Source: an uncultured bacterium
GTDB lineage: Bacteria > Planctomycetota > Phycisphaerae > Phycisphaerales > SM1A02
Assembly: GCA_903861235.1 (NCBI GenBank)
Contig: CAIOTP010000355.1
Location: 1 to 15,936 of the forward strand
Direction of reading: 5' to 3'
Length of the DNA stretch: 15,936 nucleotides
Shown here: positions 1 through 7,129 of the stretch, in pieces
How positions within the stretch are numbered: the stretch's first letter is position 1
How the letters are laid out: every line of letters starts with the position of its first letter
The notes under the pieces: model-generated
Databases searched by the model: none
Seen by the model: only the letters and a program-made list of their open reading frames with translations
Told to the model about the DNA's origin: nothing
Translations under genes and position numbers: made by a program

Positions 1-554
1 AGCGTGACGATGTGCGCCTTCTTGCGCTCGTTCACGTACTGCAGCATGGCCGCGATCGTGGTGCTCTTGCCGCTGCCCGTGACGCCGGCCAGCAGGATCA
101 GGCCCTGGGCCGCCATGGAGACGTCGCCCAGGATCGAGGGCAGGTAGAGCTCCTCGAAGCGTCGGATCGTGCTGCTGATCAGGCGGGCCGCCAGGCTCGG
201 CTTGCCCCGCGCCATGAAGATGTTCACGCGGAAGCGGTTCTTGCCGTCCAGGTCGTAGGCAAAGTCGAACTGGCCGCGGCGCTTGAAGATCCGCTGCTGG
301 TTCTCGTCCAGCACGTCCATGCACATCTGGTACATGTCGCCGGGGGTGGCGGGCGGGCACTTCAGGGGCACCAGGGCGCCCTTGTGCCGGATGCGGGGCG
401 GCACGCCGCTCTTCACGATCAGGTCGCTGCCCTTCACGGCCACGATGGCCTTGAGCCAGCTCTCCCAGACCTCCTTGCCCTTGCCGGGCTGGGTGCCCAC
501 GTAGTGGCTGATGCAGTCCTGGGTGGGTTCGACGGGTGGTCCGGAGCCTGCCAT
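1..554 (-). CDS. PilT/PilU-type pilus retraction ATPase (N-terminal part, runs off the left edge)
   Basis: This gene reads leftwards from ATG at 552-554; about 184 residues are visible and the rest lies outside the window. The protein opens with a PilT-like N-terminal domain containing SDLIVKSGVPPRIR (around residues 43-56), the usual SDLH..G.PP.IR signature. A second conserved block, RFRVNIF, is followed by RRFEEL. The Walker A motif GVTGSGKSTT then begins the ATPase core, and the visible part ends in AHIVT, where PilT and PilU continue into the ..EDP.E Asp box. Known members are hexameric cytoplasmic ATPases that power type IV pilus retraction. The RFRVNIF and AHI wording looks somewhat closer to PilU than PilT, but the paralogue cannot be fixed from the N-terminus. 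An AGGA lies about 6 bases upstream of the ATG. The gene is divergent from guaB across a 132-base gap. Confidence 0.88.
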   Translation of the reverse strand, partial: MAGSGPPVEPTQDCISHYVGTQPGKGKEVWESWLKAIVAVKGSDLIVKSGVPPRIRHKGALVPLKCPPATPGDMYQMCMDVLDENQQRIFKRRGQFDFAYDLDGKNRFRVNIFMARGKPSLAARLISSTIRRFEELYLPSILGDVSMAAQGLILLAGVTGSGKSTTIAAMLQYVNERKKAHIVT

Positions 555-651
555 GGGGGGTCCTGAAGGAAGGGGGAAGGGTAACGGCGAACGGGATCGC
601 CTGCGAGGGTGCCGGGGGGTGTGTGCCGGAATTCCGGCCCCGCGGGGGTCA

Positions 652-680
652 TTGACATTCGGACCCCGGGCGGGCATTGT
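652..680 (+). promoter_or_regulatory. Candidate sigma-70-type promoter of guaB
   Basis: A perfect TTGACA (652-657) is followed after 17 bases by CATTGT (675-680), which matches TATAAT at three positions. Six bases then separate this from the ATG at 687, so transcription would start at or next to the start codon. No Shine-Dalgarno sequence is visible before that ATG, which agrees with a leaderless mRNA. The -10 match is weak, so this is a candidate only. The rest of the 555-686 gap holds no other convincing element. Confidence 0.45.
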
Positions 681-686
681 TCCGCG

Positions 687-2168
687 ATGGAAGACCGCAT
701 TGCCCTCGATGGCGTGACCTTCGACGACGTGCTGTTGCTGCCCCGGTGGAGCGAGGTCACGCCCGACCTGGCCGACGTCTCCACGCAACTGACCGCGGGC
801 ATCCGCCTTCGCATTCCGCTGCTCTCGGCGCCCATGGACACCGTGACCGAGGCCACGCTGGCCATTGCGCTGGCGCAGGAGGGCGGCCTGGGCGTCGTCC
901 ACAAGAACATGCCGGCCGACGTGCAGGCCCGCGAGGTGGCCAAGGTGAAGCGGAGCGAGAATGGCGTGGTGGCCGATCCGGTGGTGCTCTCGCCCGAGGA
1001 TTCCATCGCCCGCGCCGTGCAGCTCATGGGCGAGCAGGGCGTGAGCGGGTTCCCGGTCACCGAGCGGGGGGAGCGACGGGGCAAGGTGGTGGGCATTCTC
1101 ACGCGGCGCGACATGAAGTTCCTGAACAAGCCTGATGGCCGGACGGTGGGCCAGGTGATGACCCGCTCCGGGCTGGTGACCGCGCCCGCGAGCGCGGACT
1201 CCGCCACCGCCGAGCGACTCATGCTGGAGCACCGCGTGGAGAAGCTGCTTCTGGTCGATGGCGAAGGCCGCCTGGCCGGCCTCATCACCATGCGCGACCT
1301 GGAGAACGTGGCCAAGCATCCGGCCGCCAGTCGCGATGCCCGCGGTCGACTCCGCGTCGGCGCCGCCATCGGCGTGCGGCAGCTTGAGCGGGCCGAGCGG
1401 CTGCTCGCCGAGGATGTGGACCTTCTGGTGGTGGACACCGCGCATGGGCACAGTCGCAACGTGGTGGAGACGGTCCAGGAGGTGAAGAAGCGGTTCAAGG
1501 TGGAGGTGATCGCGGGCAACGTGGGCACCCGGGACGGCGCCAAGGCGCTGGTGGACGCAGGTGCCGACGCGGTGAAGGTGGGCATCGGCCCGGGCTCCAT
1601 CTGCACCACCCGGGTGGTCACCGGCGTCGGGGTTCCCCAGGTCACCGCCGTCATGGAGGCGGTGAAGGGGGCGGGCAAGGTGCCGGTCATCGCCGACGGC
1701 GGCATCCGTCAGTCGGGCGACATCGCCAAGGCCATCGCGGCGGGAGCCTGTGCGGTCATGTTGGGCGGACTCTTCGCGGGCCTGGACGAGAGTCCAGGGG
1801 AACTGGTCCTGCATCGTGGCCGCCGTTTCAAGACCTACCGTGGCATGGGCAGCGAGGGTGCCATGGTGCTGGGCAGCGCCGATCGATACGGTCAGGCGAG
1901 CATCAAGGAGACCCGCAAGTTCGTCCCCGAGGGGGTGGAAGGCCGCGTGCCGTACCGCGGCGCGCTTGCCGACTTCACTTATCAGATGGTGGGCGGGCTC
2001 AGGGGGGCCATGGGCTACTGCGGCTGCCGCACCCTGGAGGAGTTCCGTCGGGAGGCCCGCTTCGTGCGGATCAGCTCCGCCAGCCTGCTGGAGAGCCATC
2101 CGCACTCGATCCAGATCACCAAGGAAAGTCCCAACTACACCACAGGCGCGCCCGGCGGCCTGGAGTGA
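687..2168 (+). CDS. guaB: Inosine-5'-monophosphate dehydrogenase
   Basis: This 493-residue enzyme oxidises IMP to XMP with NAD+, the committed step of guanine nucleotide synthesis, in the cytosol. The N-terminus has the standard TFDDVLLLP block (residues 11-19). Two CBS domains sit inside the barrel at roughly 95-210; the second includes GLITMRDLENV. The catalytic loop is GPGSICTTR with the active cysteine at residue 306, essentially the position found in other bacterial enzymes. Further family signatures are IADGGIR, YRGMGSEGAM, EGVEGRVPYRG in the flap and GGLRGAMGYCG near the end. The length matches the usual 485-495. An in-frame ATG at 609 would add 26 residues with no family similarity; starting at 687 places the conserved N-terminus correctly. 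It appears to be its own transcription unit, ending 59 bases before the tRNA gene. Confidence 0.97.
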   Translation: MEDRIALDGVTFDDVLLLPRWSEVTPDLADVSTQLTAGIRLRIPLLSAPMDTVTEATLAIALAQEGGLGVVHKNMPADVQAREVAKVKRSENGVVADPVVLSPEDSIARAVQLMGEQGVSGFPVTERGERRGKVVGILTRRDMKFLNKPDGRTVGQVMTRSGLVTAPASADSATAERLMLEHRVEKLLLVDGEGRLAGLITMRDLENVAKHPAASRDARGRLRVGAAIGVRQLERAERLLAEDVDLLVVDTAHGHSRNVVETVQEVKKRFKVEVIAGNVGTRDGAKALVDAGADAVKVGIGPGSICTTRVVTGVGVPQVTAVMEAVKGAGKVPVIADGGIRQSGDIAKAIAAGACAVMLGGLFAGLDESPGELVLHRGRRFKTYRGMGSEGAMVLGSADRYGQASIKETRKFVPEGVEGRVPYRGALADFTYQMVGGLRGAMGYCGCRTLEEFRREARFVRISSASLLESHPHSIQITKESPNYTTGAPGGLE

Positions 2169-2183
2169 TCCTGGCGGCACCCC

Positions 2184-2212
2184 TTGCCCCCGGCGGGCGA
2201 GCCTGCCAGACT
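2184..2212 (+). promoter_or_regulatory. Possible promoter of the tRNA-Leu gene
   Basis: TTGCCC (2184-2189) and CAGACT (2207-2212) are separated by 17 bases. They match the -35 consensus at four positions and the -10 consensus at three. A start near 2219 would leave a short 5' leader before the mature tRNA at 2228. The only support is this weak pattern match and the position. Confidence 0.3.
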
Positions 2213-2227
2213 TGAGGGCTCACACCA

Positions 2228-2313
2228 GCCGGTGTGGCGGAACTGGCAGACGCGGCGGATTCAAAATCCGCTTCCCCTGAAAAGGAGTGCAGGTTCGATT
2301 CCTGTCACCGGCA
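2228..2313 (+). tRNA. tRNA-Leu (anticodon CAA)
   Basis: The sequence folds as a class II tRNA of 86 bases. The acceptor stem is GCCGGTG (2228-2234) paired with CACCGGC (2306-2312), followed by discriminator A at 2313. The anticodon stem GCGGA/TCCGC encloses the loop TTCAAAA, placing anticodon CAA at 2262-2264, which reads UUG leucine codons. A long variable arm built around CCCC...GGAG follows, as expected for leucine. The T arm is GCAGG-TTCGATT-CCTGT with one G-T pair. The 3' CCA is not encoded. The gene ends 26 bases before the coxB start codon. Confidence 0.97.
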
Positions 2314-2326
2314 TTCGCGGACGGCG

Positions 2327-2333
2327 TTACACT
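2327..2333 (+). promoter_or_regulatory. Candidate -10 element (TTACACT) for the respiratory operon
   Basis: TACACT at 2328-2333 matches TATAAT at four positions and lies exactly six bases before the GTG at 2340, the same distance seen for guaB. No good -35 hexamer is visible 16-18 bases upstream, where the 3' end of the tRNA gene lies. The same TTACACTC octamer recurs just before the start of the sensor-like gene at 11843. Read-through from the tRNA promoter is an alternative. Confidence 0.35.
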
Positions 2334-2339
2334 CGCCGC

Positions 2340-3395
2340 GTGCATCGTCGTCATGGATGGCTCTTGGCGCTCTTGGTCGCGGTCCTTGCCGTCCTGCCAT
2401 GCCATGCCGCCGAGCCGGTCATCTGCACCACGGCGGGGACCGAGCTCCCGGTGGTGCCGCCCCACATGTTCGAGCCGGCCGGCCCCGTGTCCGACGAGGT
2501 GCAGTCCATGGCTTGGCTGCTCGGCGGCATCTGCCTGGGCATCTTCGTGGTGGTGGAAGGGCTGCTCGTCTACAGCATCGTGAAGTTCCGTCGTCGCGAA
2601 GGAGACCGGGGCGAGCCGGTGCAGCTGTTCGGGAGCAATCCGATCGAGCTGGCCTGGACGGTGGTGCCCACGCTGATCGTGTTCACGCTGGCGCTGGTGA
2701 CCATCCGCGTGATCCGCGACATCGACCGGACCACGCCGCCCGAGGGAGCCATGTGCGTGACGGCCATCGGGCACCAGTGGTGGTGGGAGTACCGCTACCC
2801 GCACCCGACCGATCCGACCGGCGAGGTCGTGGTGGCCAACGAGATGCATGTGCCCGTGGGGGTGCCCATCTGGGTCCGCCTGGAGAGTGCCGACGTCATC
2901 CACAGCTGGTGGGTGCCGGCGCTGGCCGGCAAGACCGACCTGATGCCCAACCAGACGAACCGGCTCTGGTTCCGCGCCGACACCCCCGGCATCTACCTGG
3001 GGCAGTGCGCCGAGTACTGCGGCAACCAGCACGCGGGCATGCTGCTGCGCGTGGTGGCGCAGCCTGAGGCGGAGTACCGCGCATGGCTGGCGGGGCAGGC
3101 GGCGCCGGCGGTCGACGACCGGTCGGTTTCGGCGGGCCGGAGCATCTTCGAGTCGCTCGCCTGCAGCACCTGTCATGCGGTGAAGGGCGTCTCGGATGGC
3201 GCTTTCGCGCCTGACCTGACCCACCTCATGAGCCGGACCACCATCGCCTCCGGCATGGCGGAACTGGACCGCGACACGCTCCGGTCCTGGATCGACGATC
3301 CTCAGGTCCTCAAGCCCGGATGCAACATGCCCAGCCTGAAGCTCTCGCCGGCGGAACTGGACGCGGTGACCGACTACCTCCTGACCCTGAAGTGA
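2340..3395 (+). CDS. coxB: Cytochrome c oxidase subunit II with fused cytochrome c domain (caa3 type)
   Basis: This 351-residue subunit accepts electrons on a fused c-type heme and passes them through CuA to subunit I. The N-terminus (HRRHGWLLALLVAVLAV) is a signal peptide ending near CHAAEP. Two membrane helices follow, around residues 55-80 and 100-125. The CuA domain shows VIHSWW with His188, then C223-A-E225-Y-C227-G-N-Q-H231-A-G-M234, so all CuA ligands are present. After residue about 260 comes a cytochrome c domain with C275-S-T-C278-H279 and axial Met330 in the unusual setting PGCNMP. The GTG start is chosen because it begins a clean signal peptide; the in-frame upstream ATG at 2184 would run translation through the tRNA gene. 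Its stop lies 4 bases before coxA. The fused heme marks a caa3-type oxidase. Confidence 0.93.
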   Translation: MHRRHGWLLALLVAVLAVLPCHAAEPVICTTAGTELPVVPPHMFEPAGPVSDEVQSMAWLLGGICLGIFVVVEGLLVYSIVKFRRREGDRGEPVQLFGSNPIELAWTVVPTLIVFTLALVTIRVIRDIDRTTPPEGAMCVTAIGHQWWWEYRYPHPTDPTGEVVVANEMHVPVGVPIWVRLESADVIHSWWVPALAGKTDLMPNQTNRLWFRADTPGIYLGQCAEYCGNQHAGMLLRVVAQPEAEYRAWLAGQAAPAVDDRSVSAGRSIFESLACSTCHAVKGVSDGAFAPDLTHLMSRTTIASGMAELDRDTLRSWIDDPQVLKPGCNMPSLKLSPAELDAVTDYLLTLK

Positions 3396-3399
3396 ACCC

Positions 3400-5067
3400 A
3401 TGAGCACCCTCCACGCACCTTCGCACACCGCCGCCGGCACGAGCCTGCTCGAGCGCCTGCACGGCTGGGCGATCACGGTGGATCACAAGCGGCTGGGGAT
3501 CATGTACGTGGTGGCGGCGCTGCTCTTCTTCGTGGTCGGCGGGCTCGAGGCGGCGGCCATGCGGCTGCAGCTGATCAAGCCCATGAACGACTTCCTGACG
3601 CCGCAGGGCTTCAATCAGATGTTCACCATGCACGGCACCACCATGGTGTTCCTGGTGGGCATGCCCATGCTGGCGGGGTTCGGGAACTTCCTGGTGCCGC
3701 TCATGATCGGGGCACGGGACATGGCCTTTCCCCGTCTGAACGCCTTCGGATTCTGGCTGTTCCTGCTGGGCGGGCTGCTGCTCTACTTCAGCTGGATCGG
3801 CGGCGACGGTCTCTACGGCGCGGGCGGCGCGCCCGACGTGGGCTGGTTCGCCTACTCGCCGCTCACCAGCAAGACCTTCAGCCGAGGCAACAGCACGGAC
3901 TACTGGATCCTGGGCATCATGGTCAGCGGCTTCGGCAGCCTGTCCGCGGCCATCAACTTCGTGACCACCATCCTGTGCATGCGGTGCCCCGGCATGACCC
4001 TCATGCGCATGCCGCTCATGGTGTGGATGATGCTGGTGGTGGGCTTCCTGGTGCTGGTGGCGCTGCCGGTGCTGACCGCGGCGCAGGTCATGCTGCTGCT
4101 GGACCGCTCGCTCGGAGCGCACTTCTTCGATCCGCAGCAGGCCGGCAGTGCGCTGCTGTGGCAGCACCTGTTCTGGTTCTTCGGTCACCCCGAGGTGTAC
4201 ATCCTGATCCTGCCGGGCTTCGGCTTCGTGAGCGAGATCGTGCCGGTGTTCAGCCGCAAGGTGATCTTCGGCTACACGCTCATGGTGGCGGCCACGGTGG
4301 GCATCGGTTTCATCAGCCTGGGCGTCTGGGCTCACCACATGTTCGTGGTGGGGCTGCCGCCGTGGCTGAACGCCCTGTTCGCGGCCAGCACCTTCCTGAT
4401 CAGCGTGCCCACGGGCATCAAGATCTTCAACTGGATCGCCACCATGTGGGGCGGTCGCATCCGCTTCGACACGCCCATGCTGTACTGCACCGGCTTCCTG
4501 GGCATGTTCGTGATCGGAGGCCTGACCGGCATCATGCTGGCTGCGGTGCCCTTCACCACGCAGCTCAGCGACAGCTACTTCGTGGTGGGGCACTTCCACT
4601 ACGTGCTCTTTGGAGGGCTGGTCTTCGCCATCCTGGGAGCCGTGACCTACTGGTTCCCCAAGGCCACCGGCCGCATGATGGACGAGGGACTGGGCCGCTG
4701 GAGCTTCTGGCTGATCCTGCTGGGCTTCAACCTGGTGTTCCTGCCCATGCACTTCAGCGGCATGCTGGGCATGCCGCGTCGCATCTACACCTACCAGCCC
4801 GACCGGGGCTGGGAGATGTGGAACCTGGTCACCACGGCCGGCGTGCCGGTGCAGATGCTCGGGGTGGCGGTGTTCGTCTGGAACATGATCCGCTCGTCCC
4901 TGAAGGGCCCGGTGGCCGGCGACGACCCGTGGGACGCCTGGACGCTGGAGTGGGCCACCAGCAGCCCGCCGCCGGAGCACAACTTCGACCGCATTCCGAC
5001 CTGCACCAGTGCCCGGCCCCTGTGGGACCGCAAGCACCCGGACGATCCCGACTGCCACTACGAGTGA
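3400..5067 (+). CDS. coxA: Cytochrome c oxidase subunit I
   Basis: This is the 555-residue catalytic subunit, with about 12 membrane helices, that reduces oxygen and pumps protons. The low-spin heme a ligand is His78 in FTMHGTTMV. The CuB site is H263-P-E-V-Y267 (the His-Tyr pair) plus His312 and His313 in VWAHHMF. His398 and His400 in VGHFHYVLFG bind heme a3 and heme a. The Glu in FGHPEVY and the PGFGFVSEI stretch after it are those of A-type heme-copper oxidases with a D channel. Length and order agree with bacterial aa3/caa3 subunit I with no fused subunit III. The hydrophilic tail carries no recognised domain. It lies between coxB (4-base gap) and coxC (3-base gap), with only weak ribosome-binding sequence before the ATG. 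Confidence 0.97.
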   Translation: MSTLHAPSHTAAGTSLLERLHGWAITVDHKRLGIMYVVAALLFFVVGGLEAAAMRLQLIKPMNDFLTPQGFNQMFTMHGTTMVFLVGMPMLAGFGNFLVPLMIGARDMAFPRLNAFGFWLFLLGGLLLYFSWIGGDGLYGAGGAPDVGWFAYSPLTSKTFSRGNSTDYWILGIMVSGFGSLSAAINFVTTILCMRCPGMTLMRMPLMVWMMLVVGFLVLVALPVLTAAQVMLLLDRSLGAHFFDPQQAGSALLWQHLFWFFGHPEVYILILPGFGFVSEIVPVFSRKVIFGYTLMVAATVGIGFISLGVWAHHMFVVGLPPWLNALFAASTFLISVPTGIKIFNWIATMWGGRIRFDTPMLYCTGFLGMFVIGGLTGIMLAAVPFTTQLSDSYFVVGHFHYVLFGGLVFAILGAVTYWFPKATGRMMDEGLGRWSFWLILLGFNLVFLPMHFSGMLGMPRRIYTYQPDRGWEMWNLVTTAGVPVQMLGVAVFVWNMIRSSLKGPVAGDDPWDAWTLEWATSSPPPEHNFDRIPTCTSARPLWDRKHPDDPDCHYE

Positions 5068-5070
5068 ATC

Positions 5071-5667
5071 ATGAACGCCGCCACCGCACAGCCTGACACC
5101 TGGCGACCCTCCCGCGGGAAGGTGGGCATGGCCTGCCTGATCTTCATGGAGAGCCTCTTCTTCTCGGGGTTCATCATCGCGTACCTCTTCTACATCGGAA
5201 AGAGCGCGGTGGGTCCCTGGCCGCGGGATGTGCTCGAGCTCAAGCCCGTGCTGGTGAACTCGGTGGCGCTGCTTTCGAGCAGCTTCACGGTGGTCGCGGC
5301 CGTGCGGGCGCTCGAGCGGGGCCGGATGGAGGCGATGAAGTTCTGGCTGCTGGCCACCATCGGCCTGGGCGCCTGGTTCCTGTGGGGCACCTGGAGCGAG
5401 TGGCGGGGGCTCATCGAGGACAAGGGCCTCACCATCGCCACCAACCTGTTCGGGACCACCTTCTATTCGCTGGTGGGCTTCCATGCCTTCCACGTGTTCG
5501 CCGGCCTGCTGGCCCTGGGCACGATCCTGCTGCTCGGCGTGCTCGGAAGACTCAAGCCTCGGCGGGACACGATCCGTTTCGAGCTGATCAGCTGGTACTG
5601 GCACTTCGTGGATGTGGTGTGGATCTTCGTCTTCACCACCGTGTACATCGTGGGGATGCGCCCATGA
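5071..5667 (+). CDS. coxC: Cytochrome c oxidase subunit III
   Basis: This 198-residue membrane protein is of the short, five-helix form of subunit III, which stabilises subunit I and the proton pathway. Diagnostic pieces are KVGMACLIFMESLFFSGF near residues 16-35 with its conserved membrane Glu, VGFHAFHVFAG in the fourth helix, and SWYWHFVDVVWIFVF in the last helix with the conserved His and Asp. It starts 3 bases after coxA and its TGA overlaps the next ATG (ATGA, 5664-5667). The length matches the caa3/bo3 type of about 200 residues rather than the seven-helix form. Confidence 0.93.
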   Translation: MNAATAQPDTWRPSRGKVGMACLIFMESLFFSGFIIAYLFYIGKSAVGPWPRDVLELKPVLVNSVALLSSSFTVVAAVRALERGRMEAMKFWLLATIGLGAWFLWGTWSEWRGLIEDKGLTIATNLFGTTFYSLVGFHAFHVFAGLLALGTILLLGVLGRLKPRRDTIRFELISWYWHFVDVVWIFVFTTVYIVGMRP

Positions 5668-6473
5668 GCGATCCACGAGACGAGCCCGCGAGCGTTCCCT
5701 ACCTGCGTGGTGTGCCCGAGCCGACCTCCGGTCCGCTGTGGGCCGGCTTCGGCGTCACGCTCATGTTCGCGGCGTTGGTCACGCATGCGCTGGTCGCCAT
5801 GGTGGGCTTCGTCTGCGCGGTGGCGGGGTTCGTGGCTTGGGCCCGCGCCTGCTTCCCCGAGGAGCGGCTGGAGTCGCTGCCCACCGGGGCCGACCAGCCG
5901 TTGCCGCCTCCGGCGCTGCAGCCCAAGGGCCGCGAGTCGCGGGTGATGCTGCCGGCGGCCATGCACCCCTATCGGGCCGGTCTCCGGGGTGGGCTGGCGG
6001 GTGGCGTGTCCATGGCCGTGGTGGCCGTGGGATGGGGTCTGCTCAAGCACGGGAGCGTCTGGCTTCCGATCAACCTGCTCTCGGGCGTGTTCGTGCCTTC
6101 GGTGGGTCAGGCCTCGCTGGAGACGCTCTCCACGTTCCAGCCGGGCCTGTTCGCCCTGGCCTGCGGCATCCATCTGGTCGCATGCCTCTTCGTGGGCCTG
6201 CTGTACACGGTGACGCTGCCCATGATGCCCCGTCGACCGCTGATCATGGGAGGCGTGCTGGGCCCCGTGCTCTGGACGGGACTGCTCTACGCCTCCATCG
6301 GCATCGTGAATCCGGCGCTCGAGCGTTTCATCTCCTGGCCGTGGTTCTTCGGCAGCCAGGTGGCGTTCGGTCTGACCTGCGGCCGCACCGTCTCGCGGGC
6401 GCGTCGCATCGACACCATGACCGGACTGCCCCTGGACGAGCGCATGGGCGTGGAGCGGGGAGGTGTTCGATGA
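5664..6473 (+). CDS. Polytopic membrane protein of unknown function in the oxidase operon
   Basis: This 269-residue protein has no family I can name with confidence. Residues about 25-65 form a tight two-helix hairpin where a subunit IV would lie in an oxidase operon. A Pro-rich hydrophilic linker follows at 70-98. Three to five more hydrophobic segments then occur, around 104-125, 165-190, 195-220 and 230-250. A late segment reads IVNPALERFISWPWFFGSQ, a Trp/Pro-rich pattern I believe recurs in membrane proteins of oxidase operons in planctomycetes and similar phyla; that is recollection, not a search. It overlaps coxC and the following cytochrome gene by ATGA on both sides, so tight translational coupling is likely. 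GGGGA about 6 bases before the ATG serves as ribosome site. Possible roles are a subunit IV-like part of the oxidase or a bridge to the bc complex. Confidence 0.85.
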   Translation: MSDPRDEPASVPYLRGVPEPTSGPLWAGFGVTLMFAALVTHALVAMVGFVCAVAGFVAWARACFPEERLESLPTGADQPLPPPALQPKGRESRVMLPAAMHPYRAGLRGGLAGGVSMAVVAVGWGLLKHGSVWLPINLLSGVFVPSVGQASLETLSTFQPGLFALACGIHLVACLFVGLLYTVTLPMMPRRPLIMGGVLGPVLWTGLLYASIGIVNPALERFISWPWFFGSQVAFGLTCGRTVSRARRIDTMTGLPLDERMGVERGGVR

Positions 6474-7129
6474 AGCGGCTCCTGGCCACTCTCGCGACGC
6501 TGTTCGCGGCCGCGTGCGACCGGGTGCCGCTGGAGCAGCCCATGCCCAGCCAGGCCGTGGTGTCGTGGGACGGCCTCTATCTCACCCACTGCGCGGGTTG
6601 CCATGGCGCCGATGGGAGCCTTGGCGCCGCCCGCCCCATGCGGGATCCCGCCTATCTGGCCACCCTCTCGCGGGACGAACTGATCCGTGTGATCGGTCGG
6701 GGCCAGGGCAGGCTCATGCCCGCCTTCGACCAGTCCGCGGGCGGTCCGCTCACGGCGGAGGAGATCGCACGGCTGGCCGACGGCATGCGGCAGGCGTGGG
6801 GTGCGGGTGGAGTGCCCGTGGGCATGCCGTGGTCGGGTTCCGCGGGCGCGGCGGAGGCGGGTGCCTCGGTGTACGCGGCCCACTGTCAGGCGTGCCACGG
6901 AGCCGCGGATGGCCGCGCTCCCGGGACCCACGGAAGCGTGACGGATGCGAACTATCTCAGGCTGGCGAGCGACCAGGCCCTGCGGTCGGCGGTGCTGTTC
7001 GGACGCGCCGATCTTGGGGCGGGCTGCGATGGTCGGCCGAACGGGCGGCGTCTGCAGTCGCAGGAAGTGGCCGACGTGGTCGCCTTCCTGATCTCGCGTC
7101 GCCCCGCCACCGGAAGGAGTGACCGATGA
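6470..7129 (+). CDS. Di-heme cytochrome c, likely lipoprotein, of the bc complex
   Basis: This 219-residue protein has a short signal sequence ending AAAC at residues 13-16, a weak lipobox, so it is probably an exported, lipid-anchored protein. Two cytochrome c domains follow. The first has C41-A-G-C44-H45 with axial Met83 in RLMPAF. The second has C139-Q-A-C142-H143, but its expected Met is missing: the region reads GRADLGAGCDGR (Cys186) where related proteins, as I recall them, carry a Met-Pro. Position between coxC/orf269 and the Rieske gene suggests it is the electron carrier of the bc complex, linking it to CoxB. ATGA overlaps occur at both ends. GGAGG 6 bases before the ATG is a good ribosome site. 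Confidence 0.9.
   Translation: MKRLLATLATLFAAACDRVPLEQPMPSQAVVSWDGLYLTHCAGCHGADGSLGAARPMRDPAYLATLSRDELIRVIGRGQGRLMPAFDQSAGGPLTAEEIARLADGMRQAWGAGGVPVGMPWSGSAGAAEAGASVYAAHCQACHGAADGRAPGTHGSVTDANYLRLASDQALRSAVLFGRADLGAGCDGRPNGRRLQSQEVADVVAFLISRRPATGRSDR

Noticed and set aside
609..686. Upstream ATG for guaB
   Set aside because: It adds 26 residues unlike any IMP dehydrogenase, and it would place a good TTGACA promoter inside the gene.
434..1705. 423-codon frame on the - strand opposite guaB
   Set aside because: Ser/Thr/Arg-rich shadow of guaB that also overlaps the real pilus ATPase start in another frame.
2169..2227. Terminator after guaB
   Set aside because: GC-rich partial inverted repeat (GCCCCCGGCGGGC) but no T run and no convincing hairpin-tail structure.
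2184..2339. ATG 2184 as start of coxB
   Set aside because: Translation would pass through the whole tRNA gene and bury the signal peptide 52 residues inside.
2234..3067. Long + frame starting MAELADAADSKSASP
   Set aside because: Its start is the familiar false translation of a leucine tRNA gene, and the rest is an out-of-frame reading of coxB.
3310..5676. 788-codon open frame on the - strand opposite coxA and coxC
   Set aside because: It is His/Gln/Asp-rich low-complexity protein typical of antisense reading through GC-rich membrane protein genes; the + strand has clear conserved genes.
7001..7060. Frameshift as the cause of the missing Met in the di-heme cytochrome
   Set aside because: The frame stays aligned on both sides (GRADLG before, QSQEVADVVAFL after), so a substitution is simpler than a shift.
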